This document shows, piece by piece, positions 54,469 to 62,111 of a DNA stretch of 64,000 nucleotides. Made by a program: the position numbers and the translations under genes. The stretch comes from Pseudomonas jinjuensis (lineage in GTDB: Bacteria > Pseudomonadota > Gammaproteobacteria > Pseudomonadales > Pseudomonadaceae). Within the stretch, counting starts at the first letter, position 1. Each line of letters begins with the position of its first letter. Where the stretch lies: the NCBI RefSeq assembly GCF_900103845.1, contig NZ_FNIJ01000005.1, positions 124,001-188,000 on the forward strand. Direction: 5' to 3'. The notes under the pieces are model-generated. The model was not told the origin of the DNA and did no database searches. It worked only from the letters and a program-made list of their open reading frames with translations.

Positions 54469-56898
54469 TTACCACTGGTGGCTATAGCTGACCGTCAAGA
54501 CTGTGCCCGGGGCAGGCAAGTGGCTGGTGTTGTTGTTGTTACGCATCAGCTGGCTGTAGAGCGGGTAGTAGTCGCGATTGAACAGGTTCTGGATGCCCGC
54601 GCTCACCTTGTCGGTGTCGCTCAGCCGGTAGTCGCTGACGAGGTCCACCGTGGTGTAACTGTCGACATCGCGGCGGCCGAAGCTGGTCTGGCCGTTCAGG
54701 CGATAATCCTCACTGGCGAAGTAGGTGGCCTGCAAGCGGTTGCTCCAGTCACTGCTGGGCTTGAACTGCACATAGGCGGTCAGCTTCAGCGGCGGTATGC
54801 GGAAGCCGGTCATGTCCTGCCAATCGCCATTTTCCGGTTGTTCGCGGCCCTTCATCCAGGTGAAGGTTCCACCCGCACCCCAGACTTCGTCGAAGGTCAG
54901 CCAATCCGCACTGCCTTCGATGCCGTACACGCGTTCCTTGGTACGGGTGAGGATCAGGCCATTGTTGAAGCTCTGCACATCGCCCAGTTTGGAGGTGGTG
55001 TAGAACAACGCGAGCGACGCCAGGGTCTGTTCGCCGAGCACTCCACGCCAGCCCAGTTCGTAGTTGTTGGTCTTCACCGGTTCGAGATCGGACGAGTCGA
55101 TGTCGAAACCACGGCGGGCGTTGCGGATCTGTACGCCGATATCGGGCAACTGGAAGCCCTGGCTGAACGCGGCGTAGATCTCCTGGCCAGCCACCGGCGA
55201 GAAAGTCACGCCGATGTTGGACAGCACGTCGTCGTAGCGGACTTTGCCACCCTGCACGGTCGCCGGGTTGGCGTTTTGGATTTCCGACAGTGGAATGAAA
55301 TCGTCGAACTCGGCGGTGGCGTATTCGTAACGCAGTCCGCCATCGATGGACCACTGGTCGTCGAAGCGGTGCTGCAGCTGGGCAAACACGCCGGTGCTGA
55401 CGGTGGTCAGGTCCGGCATGTAGGTCAGCTCGCCGATCTTCTCGAACACACGACCACCGCTGGCGTCGTAGAGCGCCGGATCGAAAATGTCGAGGGGCAT
55501 GTTGCTGCGCTCGCGGTTGAGGTCTCCGCCCCATACCAGTTCGGTGTTTTCGCCCAACGGTGTCCGGAGCGTCAGGCGACTGCCAAAGACTTCGCTGTTT
55601 TGCATCACCTGGTCCACGTTGCGGCCTCGGGTGGCCACACCACGTGCATCGAAGGGCGTGAAGCGGGTGAAGTAGTCGCGGTAGTAGAGCTGGGCCGACA
55701 GTTTGCTGCCAAGCAGGTCCTGGTGGCTGTACTCGAGGTTGGCGATGGTGCTCTTGATCTGGTTCTGCTCGTCCAGTTCGAGGCCACTCAGGGGGCGTGC
55801 CGGGACGGACCCCGGCGGCAGGGCGGCAACCGACGGATCGGACGTGTAGTCGCTGTCCTGCCTGGCGTCGAGGTGATTCAGCGCCAACTGGATGCGCTGA
55901 TCTTGGTCGAGGCGCAGCCCCAGTTTTCCGCCAATGTTGTAGGTGTTGGAGTCGAACAGGTCACCCTGGCTGGGTTCCGGCGCGATGCGATGGCCATTGG
56001 CATCGAAGGCGCCGCCGATGTGGCGGGCACCCAGGTCCAGGGCATAGTCGACCTGTCCTTGCGAGCCGGCGAGATGGTGCTGGAGTTCGCCGCCGAGGCT
56101 GTCGTTATCCAGCTGGGTCAGCGAGGAGGAACCGGTCAGCGTGGTTTCTGCACGTGCCTCTCCACCGGCCGGGCGGGTGGTGATGTTGATGATGCCCCCG
56201 GTAGCGCCGGCGCCGTAGATGGCGTTGCTGCCATGAATCACTTCCACGCGTTCGATCAGGGCCGGATCGACATTGGCCAGGTTGCGCGAGGAGTCCCGGT
56301 TGGTATTCAGCGGAACGCCGTCGACCAGAATCAGCATGGTGCGGCCGCGCAGAGTCTGCCCGTAGTCGGTGATCGTGCGGCTGGAGTCCGACATGCCCGG
56401 GATGCTCTTGGCCAGCAGGGTGGCCAGGTTGTCGGAGCCCTGGCGAAGCTGTTCCAGCTGCTCGCGCTCGATGACGTTCACCTGGCGGGCTTGGGGAACC
56501 AGCGCGCTCGACGTCCGCGAAGAGGTGATTTCCATGGGCGCAAGTTCCACCGGCGTGGCATCGGCCGAACTCACGCTGGGTGTTGCCGCTTCACCCGGCA
56601 CCACGATGAAGGTGTGCTCATCCTGCTGCTGAACCTGCAGGCCGCTATTGTCGAGCAGGCGCTGCAGCGCTTCCGTCGTGGAGAAACGACCGCGCAGCGC
56701 AGGCGACCGCTTGCCGGTTGCGATGTCGCTGGAGAAGAGAATCTGGGTGCCGGACTGAGTCGCCAGGGTATTCAGCGACTTTTCAAGAGGCGCAGCGGGC
56801 AAATCGAAGTTGATCTCGTTGGCCGCTTGCACCATCGACGACAGGCCGAGCAGCAAGCTGCTGGCCAACAGGGAATGGCGCCGGGTCGGGGTTCTCAC
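54469..56898 (-). CDS. TonB-dependent receptor with STN signalling domain (FecA-type)
   Basis: 809 aa from GTG 56898, chosen for GGAGAACAATCA and the signal peptide (RTPTRRHSLLASSLLLGLSS, ending MVQA); another GTG at 56946 has no site. Secretin/TonB N-terminal (STN) domain about 28-95 (LEKSLNTLATQSGTQILFSS). Plug (VNVIEREQLEQLRQGSDNL; LILVDGVPLNTNRDSSRN), then a 22-strand barrel ending VLTVSYSHQW. It imports a ferric siderophore or similar and signals to FecR through STN. Third gene of the sigma-FecR-receptor unit. Confidence 0.94.
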   Translation of the reverse strand: MRTPTRRHSLLASSLLLGLSSMVQAANEINFDLPAAPLEKSLNTLATQSGTQILFSSDIATGKRSPALRGRFSTTEALQRLLDNSGLQVQQQDEHTFIVVPGEAATPSVSSADATPVELAPMEITSSRTSSALVPQARQVNVIEREQLEQLRQGSDNLATLLAKSIPGMSDSSRTITDYGQTLRGRTMLILVDGVPLNTNRDSSRNLANVDPALIERVEVIHGSNAIYGAGATGGIINITTRPAGGEARAETTLTGSSSLTQLDNDSLGGELQHHLAGSQGQVDYALDLGARHIGGAFDANGHRIAPEPSQGDLFDSNTYNIGGKLGLRLDQDQRIQLALNHLDARQDSDYTSDPSVAALPPGSVPARPLSGLELDEQNQIKSTIANLEYSHQDLLGSKLSAQLYYRDYFTRFTPFDARGVATRGRNVDQVMQNSEVFGSRLTLRTPLGENTELVWGGDLNRERSNMPLDIFDPALYDASGGRVFEKIGELTYMPDLTTVSTGVFAQLQHRFDDQWSIDGGLRYEYATAEFDDFIPLSEIQNANPATVQGGKVRYDDVLSNIGVTFSPVAGQEIYAAFSQGFQLPDIGVQIRNARRGFDIDSSDLEPVKTNNYELGWRGVLGEQTLASLALFYTTSKLGDVQSFNNGLILTRTKERVYGIEGSADWLTFDEVWGAGGTFTWMKGREQPENGDWQDMTGFRIPPLKLTAYVQFKPSSDWSNRLQATYFASEDYRLNGQTSFGRRDVDSYTTVDLVSDYRLSDTDKVSAGIQNLFNRDYYPLYSQLMRNNNNTSHLPAPGTVLTVSYSHQW

Positions 56899-56978
56899 TG
56901 ATTGTTCTCCAGGAAGGGATTGTCTGTTCCTGGAGATAGCCGCCACAGCGAGGACAAAACCCTACCTCGAATTCAAAT

Positions 56979-57818
56979 TTATTTTCGGGGCGCTTTTCGA
57001 GTTACCAGCAGACCGCCGTCGGCATCCGCCGCCACGTTCACTGGCAGGATCTTCGGCAGCAAGGCCAGCATGCGATCCAGGCGAGCGCTGTCGAAGGTGC
57101 CGGACACCGGAAGCTGCGCCAGGCTGTCGTCATCCAGGCGGATCGAGATCTGCCGGTATCGACGAATGACATCCAGTACTTCACGCAACGGTGTTCGATC
57201 GAACACCAGGCGACCTTCGGCCCAGGCGGCGACAGCGCTCGCGTCGACCTGCGAACGGCGTCCCAGCTGACCGTCGTGAACGAGCACCTGGTCGCCGGGC
57301 AGCAGCATGAGACCGGCGTCCCGCCCGAGCACACTGACCTTGCCTTGCTCCACCGTGACGCGCACGTCTTCCTGTACGCGGCTTACGTTGTAACGGGTGC
57401 CCACCACGATGATCCTGGTCGCGCCGGCGAGGGTATGGAACGGCCGATAGCGAGCCGGGGCCACGTCGAACAGCGCCTGTCCGGCCTGCAGTTCCACCTG
57501 GCGCGTACGCAGATGCCAGCTGACTGCCACTCGACTCGAACTGTCCAGCGTCATGCGGCTGCCGTCCGCCAGTTCGATGAGCTGACGCTGGCCAGCCCCA
57601 CTGTTGAACTGTTCGGTCTTGTAGGCTGGGTCCAGCCAGAACAGGCCGCCGGCAAGCCCCAGCACGGCGATCGAGGCTCCGAGCGTGGCGGGGCCTGGCC
57701 GTTTTGGCTTCTTCGACGGCGAGGGAAGCGGAAAGCGCTTCTTCAGTTCCTCGCGATGGCGCGCGATGGCGTCGTCTGCCGTTGTGAACTCGTCCGGGCG
57801 GGGAGTGGGGCGCGTCAT
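56979..57818 (-). CDS. FecR-like anti-sigma/signal transducer
   Basis: 279 aa from ATG 57818, overlapping the sigma gene stop (TGATG). The short cytoplasmic N-terminus (about 43 residues) lacks the usual FecR W-x-x-L pattern. One membrane span (PATLGASIAVLGLAGGLFWL, 44-62); periplasmic FecR domain (QLIELADGSRMTLDSSSRV; FHTLAGATRIIVVGTRYNV) and a C-terminal STN-contacting part (TPLREVLDVIRRYRQISIRL). It relays receptor occupancy to the sigma factor. Confidence 0.92.
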   Translation of the reverse strand: MTRPTPRPDEFTTADDAIARHREELKKRFPLPSPSKKPKRPGPATLGASIAVLGLAGGLFWLDPAYKTEQFNSGAGQRQLIELADGSRMTLDSSSRVAVSWHLRTRQVELQAGQALFDVAPARYRPFHTLAGATRIIVVGTRYNVSRVQEDVRVTVEQGKVSVLGRDAGLMLLPGDQVLVHDGQLGRRSQVDASAVAAWAEGRLVFDRTPLREVLDVIRRYRQISIRLDDDSLAQLPVSGTFDSARLDRMLALLPKILPVNVAADADGGLLVTRKAPRK

Positions 57819-58339
57819 CACGCAGGGTCCTGGTAGCCAAGCCTTTCACGGCATCGGGTCATCCCGAGTTTAAGGTGCTTTTCCACGGCCTTGATCGAGA
57901 TTCCCAGGTAGTCGGCGACCTCTTGCCGAGGGTGCTCATAAATCTTGTGCATCACGAAAACCTGCTGGCATCGCGGCGGCAGGTCCGCAATGGCAGCACA
58001 GAGCCGCTCCAGCTCATGAGCAGTTGCATGGCGAACGTCCGGTCCTGGTGCGCTGCAGACGACACCTGTCAGCTCTATCTGCTCGTCGATCCAGTCCAGC
58101 CTGCGTCGCTCGCTGCGATAGCGGCTGTTGGCGTGGTCGAAAGCGATCTTGCGCAGGAGTGCCAAGGGTACCCGCACATCGTCCCTGTCAGGAGACTCCA
58201 GCAAGTGCACGCACACATCATGCACCACCTCGCGTGCGGCATGCCGGTCACCAAAGCGGCGACGCACAGAATCGACCAACTCGTCGTAGTGGCGAATCAG
58301 CGTCGCGACTAACGACAGCTTGGAGGGGGCATGTGGCAC
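57818..58339 (-). CDS. ECF sigma factor (FecI-like, iron-starvation type)
   Basis: 173 aa. Region 2: LIRHYDELVDSVRRRFGDRH, then AREVVHDVCVHLLE; region 4: LPPRCQQVFVMHKIYEHPRQE, split here as LPPRCQQVFVMH and EVADYLGISIKAVEKHLKLG. The gene order sigma, FecR, receptor on the same strand is the standard cell-surface signalling arrangement. A Fur-like sequence lies upstream (58389-58407), consistent with iron control but weak. Confidence 0.94.
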   Translation of the reverse strand: MPHAPSKLSLVATLIRHYDELVDSVRRRFGDRHAAREVVHDVCVHLLESPDRDDVRVPLALLRKIAFDHANSRYRSERRRLDWIDEQIELTGVVCSAPGPDVRHATAHELERLCAAIADLPPRCQQVFVMHKIYEHPRQEVADYLGISIKAVEKHLKLGMTRCRERLGYQDPA

Positions 58340-58388
58340 GGCGTTACGAGGCAGGCAGATTGAAGGCTAGTGCTAATATAAATGAGAA

Positions 58389-58407
58389 GATAATGCATTT
58401 GATAGTG
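58389..58407. promoter_or_regulatory. Possible weak Fur site upstream of the sigma gene
   Basis: GATAATGCATTTGATAGTG: a 7-base run matches the first half of the Fur consensus (11 of 19 in total), within an AT-rich stretch 50 nt before the sigma start. Suggestive only. Confidence 0.3.
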
Positions 58408-58454
58408 TGTTTTATCGCGCGTGCACGCTACCTGTAAATGGCGGCCGGCCGGGG

Positions 58455-58874
58455 TCAGATATGCGTAATGGATGTGGACCGCAGCAGATCCATCAGGGCC
58501 AGGACGATCAGGGTGGCGACGATGAACCTGGAAATGGCGATGAAGGTGGCCGGCAGCAGCGCATACAGGCCGTAGCCGAGGCTGCGCACCAGCAGCCTCG
58601 GCAACTCGCCGGAAACCAGTGGCGAAGGCCGATCCGGCATGGCGAAGCCGACGAGATGGGCAAGGACGATGGAAAGGATCAGCATCAGCGGCGGGCTGAG
58701 CATGCCGCTGAAGCGCCGGTCAGGCTGCTGCTTGAGCTGTCGGCGGGTATAGAGCGAAACGTCGATGGGGTTGCGCAGCACTCGCCAGAGCGTTCGCGGA
58801 AAGAAAATGGGCCAGGCCGCGACCTTCCACAGGAAGGCTTCGAGCGATTGCAGGCTGCGCAAGAAGACCACCAT
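58455..58874 (-). CDS. Small multi-pass membrane protein (hypothetical)
   Basis: 139 aa with three hydrophobic segments: LMLILSIVLAHLVGFAM, LVRSLGYGLYALLPATFIAI, FIVATLIVLALMDLL. It begins with an amphipathic RxLxxL stretch (FPRTLWRVLRNP). It ends abruptly after the last segment (LLRSTSITHI) and may be a truncated relative of a longer YIP1-like protein. The ribosome site is weak. Not recognised further. Confidence 0.5.
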   Translation of the reverse strand: MVVFLRSLQSLEAFLWKVAAWPIFFPRTLWRVLRNPIDVSLYTRRQLKQQPDRRFSGMLSPPLMLILSIVLAHLVGFAMPDRPSPLVSGELPRLLVRSLGYGLYALLPATFIAISRFIVATLIVLALMDLLRSTSITHI

Positions 58875-59173
58875 CCGACAGGCATCTGGAGTGGCTGCAA
58901 GGGTTGCCCCGCATCCCGTTCAAGGGGCCTCACGGGCAATCCACACCTGATCTGCGCGATGTGATCGAAGCAGATCCAGTCCACTTGAGGATGGCCGAAC
59001 CACCTCCGGTATTCGCTTCTTCGCCAGCCGGGAAGGGTGCTTCTCCTGAACAACCTTGGCCTTGGGCAGCGAACGACTGTGAATTGGGCCTGATGAGGGG
59101 CTGCGACTGGCCGGTCTCTGTCGGGTATGACTAGCAGGCAGTGCGCGGCTGAAAGTAGGCCGCTTCCCAATGT

Positions 59174-59204
59174 AAAAAGGCCGGTGAGCAAATGCTCGCC
59201 GGCC
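59174..59204 (-). terminator. Rho-independent terminator, minus strand
   Basis: Read on the minus strand: a 12-bp stem (GGCCGGCGAGCA / TGCTCACCGGCC, one G-U) with a tiny loop, followed by TTTTT. It would end a minus-strand transcript coming from the hxs side or a small RNA from 59205-59600; no minus-strand gene ends directly before it. Confidence 0.8.
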
Positions 59205-59670
59205 CTTCCGACTGCTCCTCTTCATCATCATCCCAAGCGGCTCCGAGGTTCCTGCTTGTTACACTCCGCACTCATTTGGTGCGTTCATTTCACTTTTAAG
59301 TGAAAAAATTCCAATTCATCGTGAGAAATTACGCGTCCAATGCCTTTCAAGATTTCTTGAACCCGGGTTGTAAGAAAATCAAGAAATTATGGTTTCCGAA
59401 TGTCAGGCTTTTTGAATTCGATTTTCAAGAAAAATGAAATCGACACATCAGCGCTTAGCTGAACTTGAATTTTGTCATTGTGCGCGTATTGCTAGGAAGC
59501 GCTGTGAGGATAGAGAGAAAGAAGAGGAGCGTGGGAGAGCAGAGTACTGGCCGAATGAATCGGTACGGTAAGTTACATGTGCGACGTAGTGGCTATTCCG
59601 AATCCGGACTCGCTGCCTTGAGATAGTTGGCTGTGGTTCGCCTGGTGATCAGCCAACCTGCCGCGCACGC

Positions 59671-59793
59671 ACGATCAATATTTATAAAAATCCGCACACC
59701 GGTGACGTTGTAAAGACCAAGGGCGGTAACCACAAGGTGTTCAAGGCTTGGGCCGAATATGGCAGACAGACTGTCCACGCCCGATGTTGTTGA
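59671..59793 (+). pseudogene. Remnant of MvaT/H-NS-family silencer (C-terminal DNA-binding part)
   Basis: The plus-strand frame reads INIYKNPHTGDVVKTKGGNH, then KVFKAWAEYG. This aligns closely, from memory, with the MvaT AT-hook-like domain (YKNPHTGEVIETKGGNHKTL, WKAKWG). No N-terminal oligomerisation domain is in frame, there is no start codon nearby, and the end is garbled (HARCC then stop). A decayed xenogeneic-silencer gene next to a low-GC locus. Confidence 0.75.
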
Positions 59794-59834
59794 TTGGGTG
59801 ATGAGTCGCGTAGCCTTGTAGGGGCGACACGGTG

Positions 59835-60209
59835 CTAGTTCGTCGACAGTCGTTGGGTCGAGTAGTAGTAGGCCAGCACGCTGCCGATCAAAGGGCCAGA
59901 GAATGCCAGGACCTCACTAAAATAGCGGCTCTGAAGTATCCCGCATATTAGTACGCCCAGAAGCAACATGAATATCACGAAGAAGCCAACTAGCGCGGGT
60001 AGGCGTTTGTTCAAGCGTTCAGTCCTGGGCTCGGCCTGACCGATTCCACCGCAGACCATGCAGGGTAAACCTGCGAAGCTTTTACCTTTTAGTTCATTCT
60101 CTTTAATGCATGCGGCGCAGGAGAGTTGTAATTCACCATTACGGCAGGTCCCACTGCCCTCACAATGCGCGCATGGATACAAGTTGGATTTGATGTCATG
60201 CATCGTCAT
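59835..60209 (-). CDS. Zinc-ribbon membrane protein, downstream of hxsA
   Basis: 124 aa from ATG 60209 (alternative 60203), 20 nt after hxsA. Seven Cys in DnaJ-like arrangement: CAHCEGSGTC (13, 16, 22), CAAC (31, 34), CMVC (50, 53), each pair able to bind zinc. Two membrane spans follow (LVGFFVIFMLLLGVLICGIL, about 73-92; GPLIGSVLAYYY, about 105-116). The same strand and spacing make it a fifth gene of the hxs operon. Its role in HxsA handling (chaperone or export aid) is inferred only. Confidence 0.7.
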   Translation of the reverse strand: MTMHDIKSNLYPCAHCEGSGTCRNGELQLSCAACIKENELKGKSFAGLPCMVCGGIGQAEPRTERLNKRLPALVGFFVIFMLLLGVLICGILQSRYFSEVLAFSGPLIGSVLAYYYSTQRLSTN

Positions 60210-60228
60210 GGTTGTACCAGCAGTGCGG

Positions 60229-60882
60229 TTAAGGAATACGAATGCCCAATGCATTAAGCGTAGGGGTATCCATTCGGCCATTGATTTCCAAGCCAGCATC
60301 CATCTGGAATGACATAAGCGCACCGCGGGTAGTTTTACCCAGGATCCCGTCAAGGGCGCCTTCGTAATACTTACGCACCATCAGCGCGGTCTGCACACGT
60401 ATGACCAGGTTGGACAGCTCCCCGGCAGATGGGCGAGTGGGTATGGTCCTGGAGGTAGAGGTATTCACTGAGGGCGATGTCAATTTGTTGAGGTTGGAGT
60501 TACCTCCAGAACTGTTGCCGGACTGATTGCCACCACTTGAGGTGCTGGGAGAACTGTAAGAGGGGTTGGGTGTGTAGCTTGGCGCCGGTGGTGGGCTGTA
60601 GTAGCGCGGAGCGCTGTAGCTGCCCGAGCCGCTGTAGTGTGAACTATGCGATCTATGAGAGCTGTGCGATCGGTGTGAGCTGTGCGACCTGTGTGCTGCG
60701 TAGATGTTCACCGTATCGGGGGCGTTCAGCGTATTGGTGAATACCGGTGGCTGAGTGTCGCTACGGGGCGAGCATACGCTGTCGGCGAGGGGCAATTGGT
60801 TGGCCTGGGCAAAAGCCGTACTGGCCACTGGCAGGAGGGTGATATGGCCGATCAGGACCTTCCAGCGATCGAGCAGACTCAT
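60229..60882 (-). CDS. hxsA: His-Xaa-Ser repeat protein HxsA (putative modified substrate)
   Basis: 217 aa. Signal peptide about 1-26 (LLPVASTAFAQA), so exported. Residues 64-84 hold seven tandem HxS triplets (HRSHSSHRSHSSHRSHSS then HYS). A Ser/Pro/Tyr/Gly-rich linker follows (85-150). The C-terminus (about 158-217) is a peptidoglycan-binding-like domain (YYEGALDGILGKTTRGALMS). This matches the HxsA family, always encoded with HxsB, HxsC and HxsD and predicted to be modified in the His-Xaa-Ser region. The start overlaps the hxsC stop by 4 nt. Confidence 0.93.
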   Translation of the reverse strand: MSLLDRWKVLIGHITLLPVASTAFAQANQLPLADSVCSPRSDTQPPVFTNTLNAPDTVNIYAAHRSHSSHRSHSSHRSHSSHYSGSGSYSAPRYYSPPPAPSYTPNPSYSSPSTSSGGNQSGNSSGGNSNLNKLTSPSVNTSTSRTIPTRPSAGELSNLVIRVQTALMVRKYYEGALDGILGKTTRGALMSFQMDAGLEINGRMDTPTLNALGIRIP

Positions 60883-62108
60883 GGGGCGCTCCTTGCGTAG
60901 GCAGTGAACTCTTCCGAGGTCAGCGGGCGGATACCGCGGCTTTGCCAGCGAGCGGTGTGGGATTTGAAGAAGCCTGCGCAGTGGCTGGTTGCAGCACAGG
61001 TCTGGCAGGCGTCGATGAACAAGTTCTTCCAGTCAGAAATGCTCTGCCGGGCAAAACGCGACAGATGCGCCGGCAACAGGCACAACGGTAGGTTGTAGAT
61101 GGAGACCGGCATGCCTCGGTTATGCAGGAAGTAGGCGGCCTGACCGAGCTGGTCCTGGTAGTCCAGAGGATCGATCCAAAGTTCATCGTAGTGTTTCTTC
61201 GCCAGTCCGGTGCTTTCGATACCCATGAAGGCGACGTGGCGAGCGAAGGGGAGATTGCGGAACACAAAATGAGCCAGCTCGGCCAGCCTCGGTGTGGTCA
61301 GGCGATTGAGCACTACGCGAATCTCCACCACTTGGCTGGCTCGCGCGAGGTTGTACAACCCCTGCATTGTTTCGCTGAAGGCTCCGGATGCCTGGACCAG
61401 ATGGTCGTGATCACCTGCGTTATCGGCGTAGAGCGGGATGCCCCAGCTCAGTCTGGGATGGTCCAGATGTCTCAACTCGGAGATCCAGCTCGGGTCTTTC
61501 AGCAGCCGACCATTGCTGAGCAAATGGATCGACTTCTCCGGCAGAACCGTTTTGCACTTGGCCAGGATCTCCAGCAGTCCTTCGCGATACAGCGTCGGTT
61601 CGCCGCCGCTGATGCCGATGTTCTCCTCACCCGGGTCCATCAGGTCGATGAGGCGCAGGTTCTCTTCGGTGTGCCAGCGGTCATCGATGTCTTTCGGCGG
61701 CTGTGAGCACATTAGGCACATGCTGTTGCAGCGGTTGGTGATGAACAGCAGGTTGGAATTTGCGCCGCGCCGGTACAGCACACGCACGAGATTGCTGGCC
61801 GGGGTGAGGGCGATGACGTCCCCAGGGCGAACGACCTGCGGGTCCTTCGGTGCGCGAAGCTGCAACACGCCTTCGGGCAGATCGAGCGGTTCCTGCTCGG
61901 GACTCAGGAAACCTCCCACAGGCAATGCCAGCAGGCCTGGGTGCTCCCGCAGTTCGTGCGCCTCGATCCAGAGCACCAGGTCGTCGAAGGTCGCGTGGCC
62001 AGCGCAGGCGGCCGTGCCTTTCTCGATGAGCTCGTTGGCGGTGATCACCTTCAACAGGCGTGGGCCGGGAAGGTGCAGGATGTCGAATTGGGTCTCTCTG
62101 CGCAGCAT
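60879..62108 (-). CDS. hxsC: Radical SAM enzyme HxsC
   Basis: 409 aa. Radical SAM cluster ligands Cys127, 131, 134 in RCNSMCLMCSQPP; GGEP motif at 168-171 (SGGEPTLYREG). C-terminal Cys-rich segment (ACQTCAATSHC) could bind an auxiliary cluster. It is one of two radical SAM enzymes of the Hxs system; it presumably modifies HxsA with SAM and an iron-sulfur cluster in the cytoplasm before export. Gap to hxsB 3 nt, overlap with hxsA 4 nt. Confidence 0.93.
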   Translation of the reverse strand: MLRRETQFDILHLPGPRLLKVITANELIEKGTAACAGHATFDDLVLWIEAHELREHPGLLALPVGGFLSPEQEPLDLPEGVLQLRAPKDPQVVRPGDVIALTPASNLVRVLYRRGANSNLLFITNRCNSMCLMCSQPPKDIDDRWHTEENLRLIDLMDPGEENIGISGGEPTLYREGLLEILAKCKTVLPEKSIHLLSNGRLLKDPSWISELRHLDHPRLSWGIPLYADNAGDHDHLVQASGAFSETMQGLYNLARASQVVEIRVVLNRLTTPRLAELAHFVFRNLPFARHVAFMGIESTGLAKKHYDELWIDPLDYQDQLGQAAYFLHNRGMPVSIYNLPLCLLPAHLSRFARQSISDWKNLFIDACQTCAATSHCAGFFKSHTARWQSRGIRPLTSEEFTAYARSAP

Positions 62109-62111
62109 GGC

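Larger units (their letters stand above)
58875..59834. other. Gene-poor, AT-rich stretch with terminator and gene remnant
   Basis: 960 nt. Only two elements are supported: a strong minus-strand terminator (59174-59204) and a C-terminal MvaT-like remnant (59671-59793). Between 59260 and 59580 the sequence is notably AT-rich. An isolated frame at 59434-59571 (45 aa, MKSTHQRLAELEFCHC...) is charged and helical but has a poor start context. Composition is unlike the flanks, suggesting foreign DNA. Confidence 0.6.

Noticed and set aside
54226-56901. 891-aa plus-strand frame
   Set aside because: Antisense to the TonB receptor; only its first about 65 nt belong to the SRPBCC fragment.
58920-59231. 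103-aa minus-strand frame
   Set aside because: Runs straight through the terminator hairpin and has no recognisable features.
59434-59571. 45-aa plus-strand frame as N-terminal part of the MvaT-like gene
   Set aside because: Charged and helical but no convincing match to the MvaT coiled coil, weak start context, and not in a continuous frame with the remnant.
60627-60693. HxS array considered as simple low-complexity slippage
   Set aside because: The repeat occurs with all three partner Hxs genes in operon, so it is the family's defining feature.
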